Of a stretch of 64,000 nucleotides of DNA, positions 55,218 to 63,801 are shown piece by piece. Positions within the stretch are counted from its first letter, which is position 1, and each line of letters opens with the position of its first letter. The notes beneath the pieces were generated by a model. That model searched no databases and had not been told where the DNA came from. It was given only the letters and a program-made list of their open reading frames with translations. A program made the position numbers and the translations under genes. Source of the stretch: Rubripirellula tenax (GTDB lineage Bacteria; Planctomycetota; Planctomycetia; Pirellulales; Pirellulaceae); contig NZ_SJPW01000002.1 in assembly GCF_007860125.1 (NCBI RefSeq), forward strand, positions 632,147 through 696,146, in the 5' to 3' direction.

Positions 55218-55604
55218 ACGTCGCGTTGCGACGTCCCCTCTGTCCTGGCGTACGATTCCCGATCGCGTGCGCGATCAGGAGATCGGAACGCCTGACCGTG
55301 ATTGGTCCGCGCGGCTGGGGCCGCGGGCTTTGTCTTGCCGCTGCACTCGGGATTCCCCAGTGCTTCGCACTTGGGAGATCCCTCCCTCCGCAGCCATGCG
55401 TGCTAGGGCACGCGACCTGAACGGTCTTGCACGGGTCCGCTAGGGCGGACGCCATGAGCGACGAGGGTCGCTCAGCCTCGCTTGGCCGCTCGGCCACCGA
55501 TCGAACCGGCTGGAGCCGGTTGCAATCGGTCTTGCGAGTCCTGGACGGACTCGCCATTCGGTCGGGCTTGGCCGCCCGACCTCACGCCGCTTCTTCGCAG
55601 CGGC
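55218..55604. repeat. Array of about twelve consecutive short hairpins
   Basis: No gene is present in the 746-bp gap 55081-55826. Instead, perfect or near-perfect stem-loops follow one another: 55218-55234, 55261-55276, 55310-55325, 55355-55375, 55398-55413, 55435-55450, 55456-55473, 55483-55496, 55504-55521, 55535-55553, 55560-55581 and 55586-55604. Stems are 6-8 bp (the fourth 8 bp with a mismatch), with different sequence each time. Several loops are TAGG, TGGG, GAGG, TGGA or contain TGG. The region is visibly more GC-rich than its neighbours. Confidence 0.8.
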
Positions 55605-55826
55605 TACTTCAGTGCAACGTCGTGGTGGCACCCCACCTCACCGTGCCATGAGCCGAGTCATGTGCCGCCTCTCAGTTCCAAATAGGCGCAAATTACGACG
55701 TAACAGACTTCGTTTCGTGCTGAAGTGTCAGATCTGAGTATCTGGAAACACCTTGGAAACACGATCAATTTCTTTTGTTGAATTTTCAGCTCCACGAATC
55801 ACAATATGGGAGTTTGGTAGTTCATC

Positions 55827-56468
55827 GTGACAAGATTAACCCCACGCGACAAGGAAATTCTCTCGATTCTGTGTCATCAGGTTCGAGTCTTGAATCGTAT
55901 CCAAATTCGCGATACGTGGTGGCCTGATACAGTCGCGACAAGCGACGCAGCGATTCGTCGCATCAACAAGCTCGCAGAGGTCGAACTCGTTTCGATTCAG
56001 CACGTGTTTGCGTCGGAACTACCACCGATGGATCACCCCGTAGCAAGTTGGAAGCCAAAGACGCCTGCGCCTGATTTTGGTGCTGTTGCGTGGAAGCTAC
56101 AGAGTCGATGGACGGCAGGTGTCGTCAAAACTCCGGTTTATACCGCGACATCAAAATCGTCCAAGATGTTTGGTGGCCGAGGCGGCAAACGCCTCAAACT
56201 TTCCTTTCATGCCACCCATGACTTGGGCGTATCCCAGATGTTTCTCAACCTCCGCCGCAACGACGCCGACAAGGCCGCGACATGGATTGGAGAGGATGAT
56301 CTCGCACCGTTTCGCTATCGCCAGAAGCTACCCGACGCAGTTCTAGCAAAGGCACCCGATCAACGTCCGCGGTTGGTTCTTGAGTTCGGCGGTAGCTATG
56401 ACAAGCAACGAGTTGAAGCATTCCATCGGGATTGCCAGAAACGTCACCTGCCATACGAGATCTGGTAA
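55827..56468 (+). CDS. Winged-helix protein, replication-relaxation-like
   Basis: A 213-aa protein from GTG 55827. The N-terminus LTPRDKEILSILCHQVRVLN, then RIQIRDTWW ... AAIRRINKLAEVELVS is a winged helix of the replication-relaxation type found on plasmids and ICEs. The rest is alpha/beta, ending RHLPYEIW. Its TAA overlaps the next ATG (TAATG). The pair probably binds origin or transfer DNA. Confidence 0.65.
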   Translation: MTRLTPRDKEILSILCHQVRVLNRIQIRDTWWPDTVATSDAAIRRINKLAEVELVSIQHVFASELPPMDHPVASWKPKTPAPDFGAVAWKLQSRWTAGVVKTPVYTATSKSSKMFGGRGGKRLKLSFHATHDLGVSQMFLNLRRNDADKAATWIGEDDLAPFRYRQKLPDAVLAKAPDQRPRLVLEFGGSYDKQRVEAFHRDCQKRHLPYEIW

Positions 56469-57184
56469 TGGCGCGTCGAAAACCCACCCAACATAATCGT
56501 GCCGTTCGCGGTAAAACGATGGATCGAGATTTGGAGATTCTTGATCACGTGCGAGTCTACGGATTGACCACGCGTGATGTTTTGCATCGGTTGTTCTTCG
56601 ACGATTCCCAGCTCAATGCTGTCACCAAAGTAACGACCAGGCTTATCCGCAACGGATTGTTGGAACGTCATAAGATTGATCATGAATCGGTCTACTACAG
56701 CTATGGACCTGCCGCGTGCGATTACTTTGGCTATTCAAGAAATCGAACCGGTGGATTCGGTAGCCAAGCTTTGCCCACACGACTGGCGATATTGGAATAC
56801 TGCAGCGCTGAGCCTCAAATAAGAGAGAAGCTAACGCGCGGGAAGATCGACAAAACTCAGCCGAAACTACTGGCCAAGAAAGTCGATGCCAAGAACTACT
56901 TTCTTGAAGTTGATCCTGAATTGGGCACAAAGCGACTTGGATTGATCGTCGTATGCCTCGGTGGCCCCGTCGATCACGCTGCTCGAAAATGCAAGGCAGA
57001 AATAGACAAACGATTGGAAGTGCCCGCGTTTCAGCAGCTAATCGAAAACCGTCTCTTTTTCATTGTCATGCTGACACCGAGCCAAGCTAAGGCTGACACT
57101 CTAGCAGCATCAATCAAGCGACGTCAGTTCCCTGTCTCCGTTCGTGTCGAGCCTTCGCGTTGGCTTGAAACGTTCGCAATCTGA
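56468..57184 (+). CDS. Replication-relaxation-family-like protein
   Basis: A 238-aa protein from ATG 56468 (TAATG coupling with the previous gene). It has a winged helix at residues 17-70 (DLEILDHVRVYGLTTRDVLH, then RLFFDD ... RLIRNGLLERHKI) and an alpha/beta C-terminal domain (TKRLGLIVVCLGGPVDHAAR). It is the same general type as its neighbour. It precedes the VirD4/TraG-like ATPase by 16 bp and is probably co-transcribed with it. Confidence 0.65.
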   Translation: MARRKPTQHNRAVRGKTMDRDLEILDHVRVYGLTTRDVLHRLFFDDSQLNAVTKVTTRLIRNGLLERHKIDHESVYYSYGPAACDYFGYSRNRTGGFGSQALPTRLAILEYCSAEPQIREKLTRGKIDKTQPKLLAKKVDAKNYFLEVDPELGTKRLGLIVVCLGGPVDHAARKCKAEIDKRLEVPAFQQLIENRLFFIVMLTPSQAKADTLAASIKRRQFPVSVRVEPSRWLETFAI

Positions 57185-57200
57185 GACAAAGGAACGAAAA

Positions 57201-59996
57201 GTGAAGATCCAACAATTCATCGAAGGCTTTTTCCAAACTCCCGAATACCCAGACTCGGCTTACACTTCACGCGACAATCCAACGCAGTATTCGGAACTCC
57301 CAGACTACAGCAAATTGGATTTGGAACTTCCGATATTTGGAAATCGTCCCAAGCAAACTACCCCTTGGCTGCGTGAAAGGAGAAAGACCTGGGCAACCAT
57401 ATTGGCCGCGTTTGCTCTTGGTGCGAGTTGGCTAGCGATCGCGGGTCTTGGAGAATATCTGGCGTGGATTGCAGGCTTGGTCACACTGATCTACCTGCGA
57501 ACAATCATGCTCTCAAGGTGCTCACACTGGCGAGTGACATCTGCGATGTTGCCCGCCTTGGTCGGTCTGGCGATTTGCTATTCGGCTTCTCTTCTCAGCC
57601 CATCCTTCGTCACGCTCTTTGTTGCAATGGTCATATCGGTGCATGCCGCAGACCGTTTGGCGACACAAACGATGGAGCTTCAGACTATTCCACCGACGCT
57701 CTTGTCCGAATGTAAGATGTTTCGCGAGAGTTGGAAGAAGCGATTTGCTCGGCAGTTTTCTTCGCAATACATTGAATGGTATCCCCTCGTGCTATTCACG
57801 CCGGCGATTCTCTACATCGTTTCGTTCTCGATCTTTTTGCGCGGCTCCGACTCGCCTCTTTCTATTGCGACAACTCTACTCTTTTTGGTCACCGCATGGC
57901 TAATCATGTCTGTTAGCTTGCTACTCGCAACTGAGTTTGTACTTGGAAAGATACGTCTTCGTCCGTACCTCACACCGCGACGAATGTACTACGGAATGAA
58001 GCGAGCCGTTCGTCGGTTTTGCGTTTACAACTGGCGGAACCAACCGGGCGTGGGAAACTACCATGCAAGTACCGGTAACTGCCAGCAACGCTGGACTCAA
58101 GTCATCACAGTCGCGTCACTTGGCATCCTTGCCGCTGCTGCACAGATCAGCGTTCCGCAAGACTACCAAGTTCCTGCCATAGCAATTCAGGCTTCCAGTA
58201 GCTCGCAATCAACGGTTCTACAGCCGTATCAGAAAGCTATTCTCGACCGTCTTACGGAAGATGAGCGAAATCGTTGGGAAGTAGAGATTGCTGGTCCAAG
58301 ATCATTCCAGAAGAACACAAACACTTCCACATTCGACGCAGAAACCGTTCGCTATCTCACGTGGATCGTTTCACCCATCGTCTGCTTTTTCGCCGGTCTG
58401 GCTCTCACACTTACGACACCAATGATCGTGGTTTCTAGATTAGGTGCCCGGTTTCCAAAAGGAGTCCGTGCCGGCCATTTCCTGACACCAAAGATTTGGC
58501 AAGACATCACCAAACGTGTCGCCAATTGCGATGACCGTCGCACAAACGAATCAATCTTTATGGGGGTCAACTCCAAAGACAACACACCTGTTCTGATTCC
58601 TAGAGCGGCGTTTAAGGAGCATGTCCATATCTTGGGGAAAAGTGGTTCACACAAGACGAGCTGCGGATTGATTCCGCTGATTATTCAACTGATGGAGCAT
58701 GGAGATGCATCCGTTGTTGTGATGGACCTCAAGGGTGGTGACACGGCTCTGTTCGAGACGCTCCGTATCGAGAGCGAAAAACGAGCCATGCGATTCCGCT
58801 GGCACACACTGCAGCGAGGCGAGTCAACTTACGTCTTCAATCCTGTCGACCAGCAGTATTTAAAAGGGCGTTCGCCGCAAACCAAAGCAGACTTTTTGAC
58901 TCAGGCTTTGGGATTGCAATATGGCGTTTCTTACGGTCCATCGTTCTTCTCCGACGCCAACTCTGATCACCTTGCAGAAGTGATCACATACGCGGAGAGG
59001 AAAGACGAGGTTCGATCGTTCCGCGAGCTTTGCAAAGCGAGTGAAGAGGTCTCGCTCCTCAAGCCTAAGCGAGGAAAAGACGACTCAAGCCACGTAAAGA
59101 TGGTGCTTAGACGAATGGCGGAGCTGGAGTCGGTCAATGCGATTTCTGGGATGGGGCATTCCAATGAAGCTCTCGAAAACGCCATCGACTGCACGCAGTT
59201 TTTCAGATCACCGCAGGTTTGCCACTTCGATCTGGGGAGTGGTGACGGAAGCATCACCAGTGCAAACCTCGCCCAACTCGCCCTCCATTCAATCTTCAAA
59301 TCTGCGTTGCACTTACGAAAACAGTCACGAGTTCAAACCTACGTAGTAATTGACGAATTCCAACGCATTCTATCGCCTAGCCTAAAGGAAATTTTCCAAC
59401 AAGCCCGCAGCTTGAATATCAGCCTTATTGTTGCCCACCAGTCTCTTGAGGATCTGAAACAATCCGGCTTAGATTTAACGACCACCGTCGAAGCCAACGT
59501 GCAGGTGCAGCAGTATTTTTCGGTCACAACAAAGTCAGAGATTCAGGATCTTTCAATCACCTCCGGTAACAGCGTCGTTTTGTCCAGAAGTACAAGCCAA
59601 CAACCGGGCGAGCAACCGACCGTATCATTTGCCGAAATTGAGCATCCGCGTTTGACGGCCGTGGACTGCAATAACATAAGTGCCAAGCGAAAACGGAGCA
59701 TCATCCGCCTCAAAGCAGACCGTGACTACGCTCAATACGGCGGACTGACGATGCCCATCGACTCCGAATTTGCAATGTCATTCGCCGAGCACGAACGACG
59801 CAGCAAGCAACCCTGGCCGGCACTCACCGAAGAAACTGTCATCTGCGAAGATGAGTGGACTCGGCAACGGCGACTCGAGGACGAAATCGCCGGGGCGGAT
59901 GACGACGAACCGGACGCAGACACTGGTGACGCCGATGACCCACCAGCAGGGGAAAAGCCCGATCCCGATCCAGGCTCAATCCTCGAAAAATTCTGA
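57201..59996 (+). CDS. VirD4/TraG-like coupling ATPase
   Basis: A 931-aa membrane ATPase. GTG 57201 is chosen because AAAGGA lies seven bases upstream; the open frame to 57144 is inside the previous gene. The N-terminal 430 residues hold about eight hydrophobic segments. Walker A (LGKSGSHKTS) is at about 477-486 and Walker B (YVVIDEFQRIL) at about 713-723. The C-terminal half resembles the TraM-recognition domain of type IV coupling proteins (QQARSLNISLIVAHQSLEDL), and the tail is acidic. It should bring DNA to a transfer channel or pump it across the membrane. No partner secretion genes are in view. Confidence 0.8.
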   Translation: MKIQQFIEGFFQTPEYPDSAYTSRDNPTQYSELPDYSKLDLELPIFGNRPKQTTPWLRERRKTWATILAAFALGASWLAIAGLGEYLAWIAGLVTLIYLRTIMLSRCSHWRVTSAMLPALVGLAICYSASLLSPSFVTLFVAMVISVHAADRLATQTMELQTIPPTLLSECKMFRESWKKRFARQFSSQYIEWYPLVLFTPAILYIVSFSIFLRGSDSPLSIATTLLFLVTAWLIMSVSLLLATEFVLGKIRLRPYLTPRRMYYGMKRAVRRFCVYNWRNQPGVGNYHASTGNCQQRWTQVITVASLGILAAAAQISVPQDYQVPAIAIQASSSSQSTVLQPYQKAILDRLTEDERNRWEVEIAGPRSFQKNTNTSTFDAETVRYLTWIVSPIVCFFAGLALTLTTPMIVVSRLGARFPKGVRAGHFLTPKIWQDITKRVANCDDRRTNESIFMGVNSKDNTPVLIPRAAFKEHVHILGKSGSHKTSCGLIPLIIQLMEHGDASVVVMDLKGGDTALFETLRIESEKRAMRFRWHTLQRGESTYVFNPVDQQYLKGRSPQTKADFLTQALGLQYGVSYGPSFFSDANSDHLAEVITYAERKDEVRSFRELCKASEEVSLLKPKRGKDDSSHVKMVLRRMAELESVNAISGMGHSNEALENAIDCTQFFRSPQVCHFDLGSGDGSITSANLAQLALHSIFKSALHLRKQSRVQTYVVIDEFQRILSPSLKEIFQQARSLNISLIVAHQSLEDLKQSGLDLTTTVEANVQVQQYFSVTTKSEIQDLSITSGNSVVLSRSTSQQPGEQPTVSFAEIEHPRLTAVDCNNISAKRKRSIIRLKADRDYAQYGGLTMPIDSEFAMSFAEHERRSKQPWPALTEETVICEDEWTRQRRLEDEIAGADDDEPDADTGDADDPPAGEKPDPDPGSILEKF

Positions 59997-60028
59997 ATAC
60001 ATTCCAACCAGCCTCTGAGAATGCATCA

Positions 60029-61402
60029 ATGACGAACAACGATAAAACTGAAGCAAAACCCACACCTCGCGAACGAGCACTCATTATTCGCGAGCCTGAC
60101 AAAACCGCATGGACGAAGGCAATTGGCGTTCTTTCCAATCGTGGTTGGTTCAGCGTGCTGCTCGGATCGGCCGCAGTTCTCTTTTCTCTCTGGATGGTCC
60201 TGGCTTACGCATCTTCCTGGCGCACTGAGAATGTCTTGAGCGGAATGGAGAGTGACGTAGAACTGCGGACCCGAAAAGCTAACGCTGAACTTCAGGACAA
60301 AATACTTCGGCAGGCGGAGTTGGCGAATCAAGAGGCGTTCGCTGTTGCATCTTCCAAGCTGAGTCTCGCTTTGCGTGAAGTATCATCCGCGGGTTCGGCA
60401 ATTGACCAACTCAAAGCCAACACAAAAGCGATTCAAGTCGAAACGGATCAGTTTCTCGATGGACCGCTAGGACGCAAAGTCGCAAGTGATGCAGCAATGA
60501 TCGAGGAAGTTGAATCTTTGGTTGGGGTCGCTTCTGATACGGAAAGCGTCGACGTTGAATTGCTTCAAGAACAATTGTCGACACTCGCGAAACCGCTGCT
60601 TGATGCACAAAAGGATTTGCCTGCCGACTTTTCGCCTAGCTCTGAGATTCTCGGCGCAGTGCGAGAGCTAAAGAGACAAGCTGAGCGTGACGACCAAGCT
60701 TCCGAGCGTACTCTACTCAGCCTTCGCGACCTCACATCGCGAGCCTCGAAGCTCACGAGCATGTCGGAAACGACATTGCGAAGCCTGCTTGCACAACGAG
60801 CCACCGACAGAAGATCTGCCGAACTGCGTCAGCTAGCAGAGCAACTTGAGATCTCACGTCGTGAGAACGCTGCAATGACGACCAACGCAACAATCGCGAA
60901 AGATCGTCAAATTGCTGAAGCAGAAAAATCAGCTCTGGAGAAAATCGCACGAGAAGAAGCCGAGCGAATCAGAATCGAGGCGAAGCGAAAAGCAGACGAC
61001 TTAGCTGATGTTAATGAACGCAAACGGAAAGCAGCCGAAGCAACGAAGCTTGAACAGGAATTCCAGCGTGATCTTCCCGCGATCCGCCAATATCTCAGTC
61101 CCTTGTTTGGTAACGGCTATAGCTTGCGCGGAAAAGAATCCTCGAAGCCTGGCCCCGCGTCCTATTCTCACCTCGTTACGCTCGGAACAGAGGCAGCAAC
61201 TCAAGATGGACTCATTCACATGATCAAGGTACTCGATGCAGGCTGGAACGACCGCACCACCACAAAGTGGGGTTCCGCCGACTATCGTTACCTCAAGCCG
61301 ACTCATTGGGGTCAATTGGATATGACGACGCTACAGGCCGCACACGATCTGTTCAGAAAGTATGGGAAGACATTGAAGGACAAAGGCATGCTCGACCCCT
61401 GA
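60029..61402 (+). CDS. Membrane-anchored coiled-coil protein
   Basis: A 457-aa protein starting 32 bp after the coupling ATPase gene. One transmembrane helix at about residues 38-62 is followed by about 270 residues of coiled coil (ELRQLAEQLEISRRENAAM, then KSALEKIAREEAERIRIEAKRKADD). A small C-terminal globular part starts near residue 350 (QYLSPLFGNGYSLRG). It probably works with the ATPase at the membrane. No family recognised. Confidence 0.65.
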   Translation: MTNNDKTEAKPTPRERALIIREPDKTAWTKAIGVLSNRGWFSVLLGSAAVLFSLWMVLAYASSWRTENVLSGMESDVELRTRKANAELQDKILRQAELANQEAFAVASSKLSLALREVSSAGSAIDQLKANTKAIQVETDQFLDGPLGRKVASDAAMIEEVESLVGVASDTESVDVELLQEQLSTLAKPLLDAQKDLPADFSPSSEILGAVRELKRQAERDDQASERTLLSLRDLTSRASKLTSMSETTLRSLLAQRATDRRSAELRQLAEQLEISRRENAAMTTNATIAKDRQIAEAEKSALEKIAREEAERIRIEAKRKADDLADVNERKRKAAEATKLEQEFQRDLPAIRQYLSPLFGNGYSLRGKESSKPGPASYSHLVTLGTEAATQDGLIHMIKVLDAGWNDRTTTKWGSADYRYLKPTHWGQLDMTTLQAAHDLFRKYGKTLKDKGMLDP

Positions 61403-61597
61403 ATAGCTACCTGATGCGCGCATGAAAAAAGCCAGTTTTGACAGACCTGGCCCACGTCTGGCCCCCTTATTTTATAACCCGGCGGCTGGGGCAGTGAACC
61501 TTCATTATCTTCGCTGCTTCGTTCGTTGCAACCAATATTTTGGACGAAACTGCCGCTTAGTTCGTGACCGCTGACTGCATTCGTCCGCGATCAGTTA

Positions 61598-61649
61598 CTG
61601 AATTCACGTCGCCGCATGGCAAAATCGCGAGATCGCGACGTGATTTCAG
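61598..61649. repeat. Inverted repeat, 15-bp arms
   Basis: Arms 61598-61612 (CTGAATTCACGTCGC) and 61635-61649 (GCGACGTGATTTCAG) pair with one mismatch. The loop contains a second palindrome (TCGCGAGATCGCGA). Weaker pairing extends outward for another 15 bp. It lies in the 843-bp gene-free gap 61403-62245. Confidence 0.65.
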
Positions 61650-61829
61650 AATCTGCTCGCTCGCGTGCAATTCACGCTCCGCCAAAGGCACGGCGAGACA
61701 GGCAAGCTGCTCGCCCAGCCATCGGCTCCGCTCATTCGTGCCAGAACCGATTTCGATTTCGACCAGCCCCAAGCGGAATCGAAACAACAAAGCCACTCGT
61801 TCGACGTATGGAGTGATTCCGCCAAAGCA

Positions 61830-61913
61830 GGCTTCATCGTCCTTTCACCGAGCGGGGCCAAGGGCCTTCGGCCTCTGCGGGGCGAGCCCCATCGGTGAAA
61901 GGACGACGAAGCC
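61830..61913. repeat. 84-bp near-perfect long hairpin
   Basis: Arms 61830-61851 and 61892-61913 pair over 22 bp with a single mismatch (CGTCCTTTCACCGA against TCGGTGAAAGGACG in the core). The inside folds further (GGGGC at 61854-61858 with GCCCC at 61886-61890; GGGCC-TTC-GGCCT). No T-run follows on either strand. It is 333 bp before the DUF932 gene. No other gene is credible in 61403-62245. Confidence 0.75.
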
Positions 61914-62245
61914 ACTCTTTCTTGTTGTTGGCCAAAAAAGCGTGTTAAGGAAGCGAAACCATATGCGTGCAAATTCCTCACTTCTGTGGTAGGGAAAGCT
62001 AGCGACCGAGAATTGACAACTGAATCTGAGTAGACGTATGTCGGCTTTATGCCCCACGCTCAATCGTGCGGCATGAGGCCGGTGGTCTAAAAAGGTTTTC
62101 GCAGAACATCGCTGCTCGCTGGCAGCGAGCTGAATGTTGGACTGACTTACTTAGAGCCAGCCCATTGTTCAGCTCAGCGATTCTGTTGACGCACCTCGTT
62201 GGTCGTCATCACGTCGTTTCCGCCAGTAAGCAGGAGTTGTCTGCC

Positions 62246-63274
62246 ATGGCCACGCTCACAAGAGCACACGAAGAATTGTTTCGGCGAACGCCGGATCAGT
62301 GCTACGACACGTTTGAGTCACTGTATCAAAAGTGCCAAAGCGATCGAGTCTCTGCGAAGGATCAATGGATCCTGCCGCACGAATTGAATGTCACCCATGA
62401 CCTATCCGTCTGTCTCGGAAGTGTTCCAGACTACAACTTGAACGACTGGTCGTTCTCGCAGTTGTGTCGGATGGCAAGGGTTCACAAAGATACTGTCAAT
62501 CGGCTCTCTCCGAAGACCGCGAGCAAAGCTCTCGAAGAGACGCTCCCGTCAACTGCTGACAAGCCGTACCAGATCCTGACCGTTGGTGAAGAAATTCGAT
62601 CAGTTCACGGAGTCGCCTACACGCGGCTTTGGAACACTGAATTGCTCGACATCGCTAAGGAATTTGCATCGGACTTCACGCCTCCGCAAACCGCTAGTGA
62701 TGGTGAAAGTTCGGGATTGTACTGTGGTGAACAAGACATGTTCGCGTTTCTGATCGACCCAACGGGTTGGGCAGAAATCGACGGTGAGGCGTTCGCTCCT
62801 GGCTTTTTCCTATGGAACTCTGAAGTTGGCCGACGGACGATGGGTGTGCAAACTTTCTGGTTCCAGAAGGTCTGCCGTAATCACATCGTTTGGGATGCGA
62901 TCGAGGTCGTCGAGTTCAGTAGCAAGCACACTGCAAACGTCCGCGACGGATTGTCAGAGGTGCGGAAAGTCATCGAGTCGCTGATTGTGAAACGAGATGA
63001 ACGCCGCGATGGCTTCGTCAACTGCATTCGCAAAGCGATGCGAGAGAAACTCGGTCACGATGACGAGCAAGTACTTTCGATTCTCGCAAAAGAAGGAGTT
63101 CCGCGGCACTTGATCAAGGATGCAATGAAGATTGCCCGTCAACACGGAGCCTTCACGATCTTCGCATTGGTCGATGCGTTGACGCAGGTGACCCAGCGAG
63201 TGCAACTCGCCGGGGACAGAACGGAAATGGACGCCAAAGTTGGCAAACTACTTTCTCTTGCACTGGCGGCCTAA
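62246..63274 (+). CDS. DUF932 / phage-plasmid-like protein
   Basis: A 342-aa protein from ATG 62246 with AGGAG nine bases upstream; the frame is open to 62066, but those codons have no protein character. The domain layout (TVGEEIRSVHGVAYTRLWN, then GLYCGEQDMFAFLIDP, FFLWNSEVGRRTMGVQTFWF, QKVCRNHIVWDA) is that of DUF932, common on plasmids and phages and of unknown biochemical role. It is followed after 2 bp by the repeat-protein gene. Confidence 0.8.
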   Translation: MATLTRAHEELFRRTPDQCYDTFESLYQKCQSDRVSAKDQWILPHELNVTHDLSVCLGSVPDYNLNDWSFSQLCRMARVHKDTVNRLSPKTASKALEETLPSTADKPYQILTVGEEIRSVHGVAYTRLWNTELLDIAKEFASDFTPPQTASDGESSGLYCGEQDMFAFLIDPTGWAEIDGEAFAPGFFLWNSEVGRRTMGVQTFWFQKVCRNHIVWDAIEVVEFSSKHTANVRDGLSEVRKVIESLIVKRDERRDGFVNCIRKAMREKLGHDDEQVLSILAKEGVPRHLIKDAMKIARQHGAFTIFALVDALTQVTQRVQLAGDRTEMDAKVGKLLSLALAA

Positions 63275-63276
63275 TC

Positions 63277-63801
63277 ATGAATGCTCAGGAATACTGGAAT
63301 GCCATGCTCGCCGTTCGGAGTACGGTTGATCATGAGTCAATGGAATCATTGGCAACTGGTCTGCTCACTAGCTTGAAATCTGGGAGCATTCCGCCGTCAA
63401 CGCTTGTCGAACTTGACGGTGATGATGGCTTGAATGGTCCCATCGCCAAGTTCGTTGCCAAAGAATTCAAGCAACACGCTTCGTTGTGTCTGCTTCAGCC
63501 AGAATCGGCGAGTCATCCACCGACAGGCGGTATGACGCAGCCCTTCGCTGAATCGCAATCACGCTGGGAAGCCATGCTTGCTGCTTGGTGTCGTAAACAT
63601 GGTCTCGAAGACGCGGCTGAAATGGCTGACTCGCTTCTCCTCGACTTAAACGACGGCATGACTCCGCCGCATTCTTTGACAGCTTTGCTTTTCAACGATG
63701 CGATCCAAGGACAGCTTGCGCAGTGGATCTGCCAACTCATCTTGCTGACACGTGACAGCGAGCGGGATGGTGAGGATCTAGCCGCATTCGAGTCTGTCTA
63801 A
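63277..63801 (+). CDS. Hypothetical protein with two internal repeats
   Basis: A 174-aa protein. Residues 5-65 (EYWNAMLAVRSTV ... GSIPPSTLVEL) and 94-155 (SRWEAMLAAWCRKHG ... GMTPPHSLTAL) are copies of one unit: an aromatic-x-x-ML start, a helix ending in a leucine-rich stretch, G-x-x-PP-(S/H), then a second helix. It starts 2 bp after the DUF932 gene, and its TAA overlaps the next ATG. No family recognised. Confidence 0.65.
   Translation: MNAQEYWNAMLAVRSTVDHESMESLATGLLTSLKSGSIPPSTLVELDGDDGLNGPIAKFVAKEFKQHASLCLLQPESASHPPTGGMTQPFAESQSRWEAMLAAWCRKHGLEDAAEMADSLLLDLNDGMTPPHSLTALLFNDAIQGQLAQWICQLILLTRDSERDGEDLAAFESV

Noticed and set aside
55218-55604. CRISPR array
   Set aside because: The hairpins have different stem sequences and no constant repeat with spacers, so this is not CRISPR.
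55427-55651. Short frames in the GC-rich hairpin region
   Set aside because: Overlapping frames on both strands with no start signals; they reflect base composition.
61564-61992. 142-codon frame in the gap after the coiled-coil gene
   Set aside because: It spans both large inverted repeats, has no ribosome site and its protein has no fold-like pattern.
36518-62007. A 16-base identity (GGGAAAGCTAGCGACC) at 36518-36533 and 61992-62007 as attachment sites
   Set aside because: A 16-mer match is expected about once by chance in 64 kb. One copy overlaps the DUF6527 stop, and the integrase sits at the tRNA instead.
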